NCBI RefSeq assembly: GCF_028372415.1
Contig: NC_092875.1
Span: 185,418,522-185,482,521, forward strand
Length of the DNA stretch: 64,000 nt
Origin: Notamacropus eugenii
Taxonomy: Eukaryota; Chordata; Mammalia; Diprotodontia; Macropodidae
Direction: 5' to 3'
Shown piece after piece: positions 54,867 through 64,000 of the stretch (positions within the stretch are counted from its first letter, which is position 1; every line of letters begins with the position of its first letter). The notes under the pieces were generated by a model, which saw only the letters and a list, made by a program, of their open reading frames with translations, was not told the origin of the DNA and did not search any database. The translations under genes were made by a program, and so were the position numbers.

Positions 54867-55054
54867 GTGAGGCTAATCATTCTCATGTCAGAGTCTTATA
54901 GGGATATGAAGAAAGCACTTTGTAAGCCTTAAGTCTATAGGTAAATGTTCATTATTACTATTTGTGATAGAGTAGTGAAGCTTTTCAACTCTGGTGATTT
55001 TTTTCAGTTGAATTAAAAGGAAGAAGGGTGTTTTTCCTTGCCTGGGTAAGGAGT

Positions 55055-55299
55055 TCCTGTTGTTCTTATTCAGACATGTCTGACTCTTTGTAGCCCCATT
55101 TGGGGTTTTCTTGGCAAAGATACTGGAGCAGTTTGCCATTTTCCTTCTCCACAGATGAGGAAACTGAGACAAATGGGTTTAGTGACTTGCCCAGCATCAC
55201 AAAGCTAGTAAGTGTCTGAGGCCAGATTTAAACTCAGAAAGATGAGCCTTCCTGACTCCAGGCCTGGCACTCTATCCACTACTCCACCTAGCTGCCCTT
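55055..55299 (-). repeat. Mar-1-type CORE-SINE, full length
   Basis: Tail 'tttggggttttcttggcaaa' and 'gatactggagcagtttgcca', CORE 'gtgacttgcccagcatcaca', head 'actccacctagctgccc'. Well preserved. Confidence 0.9.
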
Positions 55300-55639
55300 C
55301 AGGGGCTCCTGAAGGAGTCTCAAATGTTCCAGAGTATAGGTTCTCTGGTAGAAGCCAGACTAAAATGTAAAATAGCTGCCAAGATATGAACATTCACTTC
55401 CAATGAACCCCTGTTTCTGGAGACGTGTGGTACCTTAAGTTTGTAGGTGTTGACCTTATCAGGAACTGGGGTAGCAGGTGGAGAGCCAAGCCCTGGTGGA
55501 ATGCAATAAAGGATAGGAACCCAGGATATGAAGGTGTAATTGAAAAGGGAATGGGAGAGGTTTCCAAATATAGCAACAGTGCTAAAAACCAGGCCTGGTT
55601 TTGTGCCTTCTATGACTGAGTTTCAGACCTGGATATACT
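55300..55639. other. No recognised feature
   Basis: Nothing recognised. Confidence 0.4.
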
Positions 55640-55745
55640 TAAGATCATAAAATATTAAACTTGGAAAGAACCTTAGAGGTCATCTAGTCCAATCCCCTTT
55701 TCTTACAAATGTAAAAACTGAAGTTTCAGAGTTAAAGTTATTTAT
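55640..55745 (-). repeat. MIR-like SINE fragment
   Basis: 'aacttggaaagaaccttaga' and 'gtcatctagtccaatcccct' followed by a degenerate 'tgtaaaaactgaag'. The orientation is inferred from CORE order. Confidence 0.55.
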
Positions 55746-55796
55746 AATTTCAGTCAGATCAGCAAAGAGCACCTGGGTGAGCAAGGGTACTCTCTC

Positions 55797-55854
55797 TCAT
55801 TCTGTGTGTGTGTATGTGTATGTGTGTGTGTGTGTGTGTTTGTGTGTGTATGTG

Positions 55855-55915
<61 letters not shown>
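55797..55915 (+). repeat. Compound (TG)n-(AG)n microsatellite
   Basis: Interrupted TG units for about 60 bases, then about 29 AG units. Confidence 0.95.
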
Positions 55916-55918
<3 letters not shown>

Positions 55919-56039
55919 CTTCAGATATACCATTGCCAAGTTAAAAAGCTTACAACTATGCCATGGAATGAAAAATGTGAAACCTGAGAAAATATGGCTT
56001 CATTCCATCAATCAACAAACCCTCCCTTCCCCGATGTAT

Positions 56040-56205
56040 ACTAATGCAAAGAATATAGGGTTTGGAGTCAGAGGAACTGTGTTTTCAAATCTGAGTTCTA
56101 CTACTTACCACCTCTTTACATCCACAGATTTGTCATTTTTTCTCACTGGACTTTGAAAGGACTTAGACAAGGTATCTTTCACCTCTAAAGCTATGATTCT
56201 ATGGT
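56040..56205 (+). repeat. MIR-type CORE-SINE
   Basis: 'agggtttggagtcagaggaa', 'ttcaaatctgagttctacta' and 'acctctaaagctatgattct'. Confidence 0.7.
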
Positions 56206-56319
56206 CTCATATATCCTTTTGAGCTCAAAACCCTCCCACTAAGGGAGATGGAGTCAGTTGTTAATGGACCAACCTTAGAATATGTCCTTGTCTCTGAAAT
56301 ATTTTGACTTTTTTTCTCT

Positions 56320-57310
56320 TTAATTAGTGACTCAGATGAAGGCAGAGATGACATGCTTGCCAGATTTGTAGAAGACAAAAAGCTGTCTGGGATAGCTAAC
56401 ATGTTGGATGCCAGCATCAGAATACAAAAAAGATTTTGACAGGCTCGAAAGATTGGCTGAATCTCAGTCAATGCACTCTCTTACAGTCAGTAGGATAATC
56501 ACTAAAGAAATTGACAAAACCATCTCTTGTTGAGATGAAGATTCTGTTCAGATCTCTAGCTGTCATCAAGCACATGAGGTGCTGACATGGGAAGAGGGAT
56601 TAGATAAGGAAGTTGGGACATAAAACAACCAAGCTTGTGTCTACATGACACCACAAAGAGAAAACAATTAAAAACATTTGATCAAACAGAATGTATTTGT
56701 TTTTGTTTTCATTTGATTTTCCATTTTTCTCTCTCCTACTAAAGTGAAAACTGACAAATTCTTTAAGGTTACATCAAAACTTCCTTGTGGTTATACTGGA
56801 AATAGGTGATGGGTGATGAGAGAGAGAGAGAGACCCTTATGAGGGACTATGCTTAGGATATGATGAAGTACAGCATACAAAGAAGGGAGAACTCAGTGGT
56901 GAAAGGCTTCAAAAGCATATATTATTATAACTTTGAAGGAACTAAGGATATTTAAACTGGAGAACAAAGAATTGAAGAGTAATATGATAGCTACCTTTGA
57001 TTATTTAAAGGGTTGTCACAAGGAAGAGAATTGATTTGTTTTGTTTGCTCACACAGAAGAACTAGGAACAATGAGTGGTAGTTATAAAAGAAACAAAGAC
57101 AAATGTAAACTTGACAAAAAGAAAAACTTTCGAACGATTAGAGAGCTATCCAAAAATGGAATAGGCAACTTTGGAAGGTGAGATTCCCTCTCAGTGGGGG
57201 TTTTGAAGAAAAATCTGGATGATCATTTGTTGAGTATGATACAGAAGGGAAAAGGATGGTTGAATTTGTTGACCTCTGAGGTTCTTTCCCACTGTGAGAT
57301 TCTGTGGTTA
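56320..57310 (+). repeat. L3/CR1 LINE, RT fragment and 3' end
   Basis: 56320-56480 encodes a decayed CR1-type RT segment ('DSDEGRDDML', then FVED in place of FADD, and 'GIANMLDASIRIQK'). 56880-57310 is the 3' region ('ggatatttaaactggagaac', 'aagggttgtcacaaggaaga', 'ggtgagattccctctcagtg', 'tgacctctgaggttctttcc'). Sequence between them (56481-56879) is not recognised and includes a (GA)n run at 56818-56834. Confidence 0.75.
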
Positions 57311-58044
57311 GAGCAGATGGTAAGATAGCGTGTTTCTTAGTATGTTATTCCTGTCTTGCCTCTCTAGAACTTGCTTTGGTAGTAACAGATTCTTTGAAAT
57401 GTTCAACTTCAGTATTGGGCATTGAATGGATATAAGGAATATTCAAGAGAAACTAGATCCCTAGGGGCTGTTATTGCATTTTTCTTCTCCTTGGGAGCCA
57501 AATTAATTAAAATGCACTACTCTGTTACTCGTTCATGTATTCCAAACATGCCTGAGTTTGCTACTATTGTATTAGCTCCAATGTTTTGCAGATAACCAAA
57601 GACACCTAGCTTTCCAAAAGAAAACTGATGGTTAGTTATAATCCTTCAAGGGTTTGACAAATACTTGCTGTCAAGGAAAAATCTTCATATAAGCAAATAA
57701 ACTGAGGGACATTGAATCACTGAATGTATCTTATCATTAGAGGTTTTAAGGAATCATAAATTTCCCACAAATCTTTGTGAACTCTAAATGTATAATATCA
57801 AGATGCAGAGAATAAGATTGAAATAGAAAATGGGTGAGATGTCACAGGGTGACTTTTTTCTTTTCCTTTTTAAGCTTTGACACATTTCAGAGATGTGTTT
57901 TTAAGTTTACTGCAATGTTTTCTTTAAATTACCATCTACAAAAATCTTTTTATGTTGTGCTATGTACATGGAAATGTGAGTTGGTTTTCTTGGGGGATCT
58001 TTTTGTATCTAAGTTCAAAATGAATTTTAAAAAGAAAAATAATA
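57311..58044. other. No recognised feature
   Basis: Nothing recognised. AT-rich. Confidence 0.4.
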
Positions 58045-58280
58045 ATATTAACTAATGCTTTAAAGTTGGAAAAGAACTTTACAGATATTATCTCATTTTA
58101 TCGTGACAACAAGTCTGATAGGTAGATACTATTATTATCCATATGTTAAAGAAGAGAAAACTGAGACAGATGGATGTTAAGTGACTCACTCAAGGTCACG
58201 CAGCTAATTAGTATCTATGGCCAGATTTCTTCCTGACTCCAGGTCAAGTACTTTATACACTACAATACCTAGCTGCTTGA
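58045..58280 (-). repeat. MIR/Ther-type CORE-SINE
   Basis: 'ttacagatattatctcattt', 'taagtgactcactcaaggtc', 'acgcagctaattagtatc' and head 'tacaatacctagctgcttg'. Confidence 0.8.
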
Positions 58281-58434
58281 CTACTTTGTATATGTGTATA
58301 TACACATATGTGTACATATATGATATATATGTATTGATTGGAGAATATCTCCCTCCTCCACCCAGATTAAACTCAAGTATGTTCTGCTACATGATAAGTA
58401 TTGTAAAGGACTCATCCTTAACATTTTTAGGATC

Positions 58435-58590
58435 ATAGTATTTAGAACCAAACTGGTTTGCTATGTAGTTTAATCCCTTCAGTTTTTACAGGTTAGGAAA
58501 CTGAACCCCAGAGGCATTAAGCAACTTTTTCAAGGTCACAGAACTTGAAAGTATATATATCCAGTGTGCTTTCTACTGTGTCACAGAAGG
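58435..58590 (-). repeat. MIR-like SINE, antisense
   Basis: 'ggatcatagtatttagaacc', 'caggttaggaaactgaaccc' and 'caaggtcacagaacttgaa'. Confidence 0.6.
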
Positions 58591-59629
58591 GAGGATATAT
58601 TTTTACATGCTGAGGTTCCATTCTCCTGTGTTGTAATACATGGGAGCTAAGAATTCATTTATTCTTAGTCATCAAAACTTTTCAGTTGAATTTGAGAAAT
58701 TTTTATAGCTATATACTATGTTCAAAACATTCTGATAGGTTCTCTTTCTCTACTTCTAAAGGTAATGGAAGAGAAGCAATTTTTAAAATGACTTCTTAGA
58801 CCAAAGTTACTTCTTTTTTTTTGATATTTTATATAATTTTTTTTTCAGTTCTTAACATTCATTTCCACAAAAATTTGAATTCAGAATTTTCTCCCCATCT
58901 CTTCCCACCCCATGCATGCACCACATCCACCCCTTCCTCCAGTCTGTCCTCCCTTCTATTATCCATCCTTCTTCCATCCCCCTTCCCCTCTATTTTCCTT
59001 TAGGGCAAAATAGATGTCTATACTCCATTGTCTGTGTATAGCATAATTTCCAGTTGCATGGTAAAACAATTTTTAACATTCATTCTTAAAGCTTTGAGTT
59101 CCATATTCTCTCCCTCCCTCCCCACCCACCCTCATTAAGAAAACAAGCAATCCAATATAGGTCATACATGTGTAACAATGCAAAGTACTTCCGTAATAGT
59201 TATTTTGTAAAAGACTAACCACATTTCCCTCTGTTCTATCTGGCCCTTCATTTATTCCATTCTCTCCCTTGACCTGTCCTCCACAATAGTGGAGGATTTG
59301 ATTATCCCTTTCTCCAATTTGCTGTCCCATCTATTATCTTCCCTCTCCTATTCCCTTCCCCCTTGCCTTCCTGCAGGATGAAATAGATTTCCATATCCAA
59401 TGAAGTGTGTTATTCGCTCCTTAAGTCAAATCCCATGAGAGTAAGGCTCAATTACTTCCTTTCCTCTCCCCCCTCTTTCCCTCCATTGTAAAAGCTCTTT
59501 CTTCCCTCTTTTGTGTGAAATGATTTGCTACACTCTACCCTTCCCTTTCTCTTACTCCTAATACATCCCATTCAGCAGTGAATTTTATTTTTTTTAGTTA
59601 TTCTCCCTTCATATTCAGCTCACCGTGTC

Positions 59630-59785
59630 CTTTTCATATATATATATGTATGTATACACACATATATATATATACACATACATATATATGCACATATATA
59701 TATACACCCATACACTCATGTACATATATACATACCTCCACAGATATAATATACACATACATACATACATACCCATACCCGCCTA
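59630..59785 (+). repeat. (TA/CA)n microsatellite within copy C
   Basis: Alternating TATA, CACATATA and CATA units in the 3' UTR of copy C. Short open frames across it are artefacts. Confidence 0.9.
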
Positions 59786-59936
59786 CATTTATATATTCCC
59801 TCTAACTACCCTAATACTGGAAAAGGTCTCTTGAGTTACAAATAACATCTTTCCATGTGGGAATGCAAAGAGATCAACTTTAATGAGCTCCCTAAAGCTT
59901 CTCTTTCCTCTTTACCTTTTTGTGTTTCTCTTGATT

Positions 59937-61026
59937 CTTATATTTGAAAGTTAAATTTTCTATTCAGCTCTGGTCTTCTCAACAAGAATGCTTGGAAGTC
60001 CTCTATTTCATTGAAATTCCATTTTTTCCCTTAAAGTATTATACTCAGTTTTACTGGGTAGGTAATTCTTGGTTTTAATCCTATCTCCTTTGACCTCTGG
60101 AATATTATATTTCAAGCCCTTCAGTCCCTTAGTGTAGAAGCTGCTAAATCCTGTGTTATCCTGATTGTATTTCCACCATACTTGAATTGTTTCTTTCTGG
60201 CTGCTTGTAATATTTTCTCCTTGACCTAGGAACTCTGGAATTTGGCTACAATATTCCTAGGAGTTTTCCTTTTGAGATCTCTTTCAGGAGGTGATTAGTG
60301 AATTCTTTCCACTTCTATTTTACCCTCTCTAGAATATCTGGGCAGTTTTCCTTGAGAATTTCTTGGAAGATGATGTCTAGGCTCTTTTTTGATCATGGTT
60401 TTCAAGTAGTCTCAAAAATTTAAAATTATCTCTCCTGTATCTATTTTCCAGGTCAGTTGTTTATCCAATGAGATATTTCACATTGTCTTTTCTTTTTTCA
60501 TTCTTTTGGTTTTGTTTTGTAATTTCTTGGTTTCTCATAAAGTCATTAGCTTCCATCTGTTCCATTCTAATTTTGAAAGAACTGTTTTCTTCAGTGAGCT
60601 TTTGAACCTCCTTTTCCATTTGGCTAATTCTGCTTTTTAAAGTATTCTTCTCCTCATTGCCTTTTTGGACCTCTTTTGCCACTTGGGTTAGTCTATTTTT
60701 AAAAGTGTTATTTTCTTCAGCATTTTTTTGGGTCTCCTTTAGCAAACTGTGGTCTCACTTTTCATGATTTTCTTGCATCACTCTCATTTCTCTTCCCCAT
60801 TTTTCCTCCACCTCTCTTACTTGATTTTCAAAATCCTTCTTGAACTCTTTCATGGCCTGAGACCATTGCACGTTTATTTTGGAGGTTTTAGATACGGAAG
60901 GCTTGACTTTTATGTCTTCCTCTGGTAGCATGCTTTGTTCTTTCTCATCTGAAAGGATGGAAGAAAATACCTGTTCACCAAGAAAGTAACCTTCTACAGT
61001 CTTATTTTTTTCCCTTTTTTGAGCAT
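59937..61026 (-). pseudogene. ORF1p pseudogene of ORF1-only LINE copy C
   Basis: The start codon corresponds to that of copies A and B (ATG at 61026-61024), but the frame shifts within the first lysine-rich codons. The 'NKTVEGYFLGEQ' segment reads in a second frame. A stop follows 'MQENHEK' at about 60755, and the coiled coil continues in an open frame at 60461-60745 ('KNAEENNTFKNRLTQVAKEV', 'EVQKLTEENSSFKIRMEQM'). The RRM and C-terminal domain at 60460-59937 are recognisable ('YPAKLS'-like region near 60050) with more breaks. The A-run mutated in copy B is intact here, with seven A. Confidence 0.8.
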
Positions 61027-61743
61027 TTTCCCAGCCAGTTACTTGACTTTTGAGTACTTTGTCAAGTGAAGGGTATACTCTAGGGACCTGTAAGTTCTCA
61101 GTTCCTCCAAGGAGGCACAATCAAGGGAGAAGAGTCTACTCCTCTCCTGGCCTGCACTCTGGTCTGTGAGCAACCGCAAGCATTCTTTTCTGCCTTGGAA
61201 CTACAAGCAGGATTCCCTCTTCAGAGCCTCTACCAACTCCACCACTCTTCCTCACTCTAGGACCACCACTCACAGCTTGATTCCCCCAGGGTCTTTAGGT
61301 TGAGTACTTCAAAAGTGGATGCCACTGCTGCAGTGGCTTCCCCTGCCCTGGGACGGGGGCCAGATGGCACTCCCCTCTCATCCAGGTGAAAGAGCTTTCT
61401 TACCGACCTTTGAAGCTGTCTTTGGCATTTGTGGGTTGAGAAATCTGGGAACCACAGCAGCTACTCATGATTCCACACCCTGAGGCCTGCTCCAGTCCTG
61501 CCCAGCAACCAAGGCTGGGCTGTGTTCCACTCTGAGCCCAGTGTGATAAACCTTTCCTGTTGGCCTTCCAGGATATCTTGGGATGGAAATCTCTTTCACT
61601 CTGTTGTTTTGTGACTTCTGCTGCTCTAGAATTTGTTTAGAGTCATTTTTACATGTATTTTATAGGCTATGGGGAGAGAACTAGAGCACATCCATCTTTC
61701 TACTCTGCCATCTTGCCTCTGTCCCTGATCAAAGTTACTTCTT

Positions 61744-62159
61744 AAGAAAAAAAAATGTGAATGAGTGAAATGTGCTAAACTACACTAATGAGATATACTC
61801 TGAATTCATATTGTCTGACTTCAACTGGACCCTCACTGTTACCTGCAATCCTTTGATATTTCCCCAGTTGGCGGTCACATTTTCCACTTCTGTTCATCCA
61901 GATTTTCTCTTCTTTCCTCAAGTTCCAATTACAATCCATATCTCCCTCTTCAGCAGATGACCTCACTTTACTGAAAAAACTGAAGCACTTCTTCATAGCC
62001 CCTATCCTATCTCTTAAAGTTTTTCTATGTCTCCACCCATTGTCATTGCCTTTGCTCCAGCCTCAGACTTAGAAGTATACTTTTCTCCTTTCCAAGTCTA
62101 ACTCTTCATCCTTCTACTTGTATCTTTGGTCCCACCCACTCATTTTCAGGAACTTGCTC
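61744..62159. other. No recognised feature
   Basis: Nothing recognised apart from a run of 9 A at 61746-61754 next to the target-site duplication of copy C. Confidence 0.4.
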
Positions 62160-62250
62160 CACAACCATTTTTTTCTTCTCTCGTTTCCTTTTCTCTTTTC
62201 TCTTCTCCTCTCTTCTCCTCTTCTCTCTCTTCCCTCCTCTTCTTCTGCCA
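62160..62250 (+). repeat. Polypyrimidine (TCTC/CTTT)n tract
   Basis: About 85 bases of nearly pure C and T. Confidence 0.85.
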
Positions 62251-62684
62251 GCCCTAAGCCAAAGGATGTTAACCTAACTGCTCTAGCTGATGCGAATGAA
62301 GTAATACACAGCCAAGCCAATGGATAAAAGTGGAAAAGACTTCAGCTGATCATGAGAGAGCAAGCCCACAACCTCCAGCAGATCGACTCCTCTCACAGAC
62401 ATACTACACCCTAAGAGCCCAGTAGCCAAACTCCCTGGCCAGTACAGCCTAACATAAGAAGCCCAAGGCATAACATCCTGCCCTGCTCAGTCCAGAACCC
62501 AGTGACCAAGCACTCTTCCATGGTCCCATGCAGGAAGAGAATCTATTGACTCTCATTCTGCTCTCTGGAGTCAAGGAGGATAAATTAAATCCTTCTAATC
62601 TCTCGTTCTGTCCTGATAAATCTAAATTCTATCATGCTATCACTGTGGACAAAATGGGAAGATATGGGCTGGATGATTCTAAAT
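62251..62684. other. No recognised feature
   Basis: Nothing recognised. Confidence 0.4.
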
Positions 62685-62815
62685 AGGTCAAAGCAGAGTT
62701 GATTGAATGATCAGACCCAAAGAGTCATCACTGATGAGTGTAACAACTTGAGAGAAAACTTCTATTGGTATTCCCCAGAGATCTGCCCTTGGCCTTGAGA
62801 AGGTGCAGGTTAAGG
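62685..62815 (+). repeat. L3/CR1 LINE RT fragment
   Basis: 'gattgaatgatcagacccaa' and 'ctattggtattccccagaga' correspond to the CR1 'SGVPQGSVLGP' region, here decayed to an IGIPQRSALGL-like reading. Confidence 0.6.
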
Positions 62816-63320
62816 CAATCCCGATGCCTAGCACCCTAGGTCTTCACTAAATATTAAATCATGACAATGAACTCTTGGCTCAGTTTCTTATTACTCAACC
62901 TCAAACATGTTTAACTTCAAACTGTTCAAATCTAGGATGGATGATGACTAAAACACCAAGATGATCCTAGTTTTCAGGCTGAAGTCATGCCCTAAGCCTA
63001 GACTGTAGTTATCCCTCAAACCACAGCATGCTGGTTCTATACTTAAATTAAAAGCTTGCCCTCAGCTGCCAGGAGCTGCCTGCAGTCTTCAGTTCCCTTT
63101 GGTACAAACTGGCCCTGCAATGCAAAGGGATTTTTGAAGCCAGCATGCCTTGCTTTTCAAAGGCACAAAGGCCATTAGAACAGTTTTGGAAATGGCTTCA
63201 GAAACAACAGATGGCTCTGTAGCATATGGCACACCATAAATAAGAAGGTTCCAAGGGAGCCTCTAGTTCTCCTTTCCCCTTCAGGGAGACTTTCCTAACC
63301 ACCCCCTCCCCAGACAGAAG
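62816..63320. other. No recognised feature
   Basis: Nothing recognised. Confidence 0.4.
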
Positions 63321-63324
63321 TGAG

Positions 63325-63535
63325 CTCTGTTTCTGTCTTTGTCTCTCTTTGTATCTATCTCTATCTCTGTCTCTCTCTCCGTGTCTCCATCTTTATATGT
63401 CTGTCCTTTATATATCTCTCTGTCTCTAGATATCTCTCTGAATATCTCTGTCTCTTTGTCTTGGTCTGCTTCTGTTTCTGTGTCTGTCTCTTTCTCTGTC
63501 TCTTTCTTCTTTCTCCCTCTCTTTATTTTTCTCTC
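63325..63535 (+). repeat. Pyrimidine-rich (TCTCTG)n-like simple repeat
   Basis: Degenerate TCTCTG, TATCTC and TGTC units for about 210 bases. The 97-128 codon open frames on both strands come from this composition. Confidence 0.9.
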
Positions 63536-63910
63536 AACTGCTATAGCACTGTTGTCCATAAGAATTCTGAGATACTTTTCTTCCCATTTCCACTCCCCCT
63601 TCATGAGTGGGGTCCCCAGAGAGCTTGGCTAGCTACATCTCTCTTCCAGGGTTCTACAGGTACCCCTGAGAGGGTCAGGGGTGATTCTATAATGCCATCG
63701 GCTTAAACCTCTACCAATGCTTCCCTTCATAATTATTCAGTGAAAACTATTTATCTAGCCAACCTTGACTAGCTTTTGGAAAGAGGTATTTATTAACATG
63801 GTACGATAAGAGTAATCGGTACAAAGCATCCTTCTGAAAAGTCTATGAAAGATTCTCCCACAAATACATATTTGTATTTTGTATATGTATTTGTATGTGT
63901 ATTATTTTAT
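63536..63910. other. No recognised feature
   Basis: Nothing recognised. Confidence 0.4.
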
Positions 63911-64000
63911 ATTAGGGCAGGTGATGCAATGGATAGAGTACCATACTTGGAGTTCAAATCCAGCCCCAGAAACTTAACTATCTGTGTGACTTTGGGCAAG
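63911..64000 (+). repeat. Mar-1-type SINE, cut by the window end
   Basis: 'agggcaggtgatgcaatgga', 'ggagttcaaatccagcccca' and 'ctgtgtgactttgggcaag'. The copy continues beyond the window. Confidence 0.85.

Larger units (their letters stand above)
58816..61729 (-). mobile_element. ORF1-only (HAL1-like) LINE, copy C
   Basis: A 2.91 kb element with the exact 14-base target-site duplication 'caaagttacttctt' (58802-58815 and 61730-61743). On the minus strand it starts 'aagatggcagagtagaaaga', then 5' UTR, ORF1 (61026-59937) and a 3' UTR of about 1.1 kb ending in A-rich sequence. It has no ORF2. It has the same architecture as copies A and B and lacks the tandem 5' UTR units of copy B. Confidence 0.85.

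Noticed and set aside
59578-59834. Tyrosine/histidine/isoleucine-rich open frames
   Set aside because: They are translations of a (TA/CA)n microsatellite in the 3' UTR of copy C.
63320-63706. 128-codon open frame rich in V, S, L, C and F
   Set aside because: It is a translation of a pyrimidine-rich simple repeat.

Overview
This 64 kb window looks like intergenic or intronic DNA from a marsupial (metatherian) nuclear genome. The main evidence is the repeat set. Mar-1-type CORE-SINEs end in the 'gaaaaccccaaatgg...aacaacaa' RTE/BovB-like tail. RTE-like 3' ends, L1 and ORF1-only (HAL1-like) LINEs, old L2, L3/CR1 and MIR copies, hAT elements and a betaretrovirus-like ERV are also present. I cannot say whether the animal is American or Australian. 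There are no bacterial features, no operons and no CRISPR array. I recognise no intact host protein-coding gene. The only host-gene-like signals are one 99-nt candidate exon (54768-54866, +) and a 7SL RNA pseudogene (54256-54527, -).

Layout. 1-6.7 kb: an antisense L1 ORF1 fragment, a Mar-1 SINE, MIR/L2 relics and a hAT relic. 6.7-14.2 kb: a full-length decayed L1 (+) holding a solo LTR-like insert. 14.2-17.0 kb: ORF1-only element A (+). 17-21.2 kb: L2, simple repeats, RTE-like pieces and SINEs. 21.2-27.6 kb: an ERV with two LTRs, remnants of gag, RNase H/integrase and env, and about 3 kb of unrecognised AT-rich internal sequence where protease and RT should be. 27.6-34 kb: mostly unrecognised DNA with MIR, L2 and Mar-1 copies. 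34-38.8 kb: nested repeats (a hAT inside L3, a MIR inside L2, Mar-1 and L1 inside L3). 39.1-42.1 kb: ORF1-only element B (-), the best preserved, with a CpG-rich, partly tandem 5' UTR and one frameshift in ORF1. 42-46.3 kb: SINE/L3, an LTR, an L1 3' end and a 1.2 kb retroposed unit with a poly(A) tail and target-site duplication. 46.3-52.9 kb: unrecognised DNA, an L2 invaded by an LTR and a SINE, and an L1 3' end. 52.9-58.8 kb: a palindromic MITE, a 300-nt polypyrimidine tract joined to the 7SL pseudogene, the candidate exon, SINEs and L3. 58.8-61.7 kb: ORF1-only element C (-). 61.7-64 kb: an L3 relic, pyrimidine-rich repeats and a truncated Mar-1.

The genes here do not form a pathway. They are LINE and retroviral genes at different stages of decay. 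The window records successive insertions: MIR/L2/L3 first, then hAT, L1 and RTE-related SINEs, the ERV and LTRs, and the ORF1-only LINEs. Three independent, complete, about 2.9 kb ORF1-only LINEs, each flanked by direct repeats, are the most notable system. Family names come from remembered consensus features, not from a database search, and most repeat boundaries are good to about 10-30 bases unless a target-site duplication is quoted.
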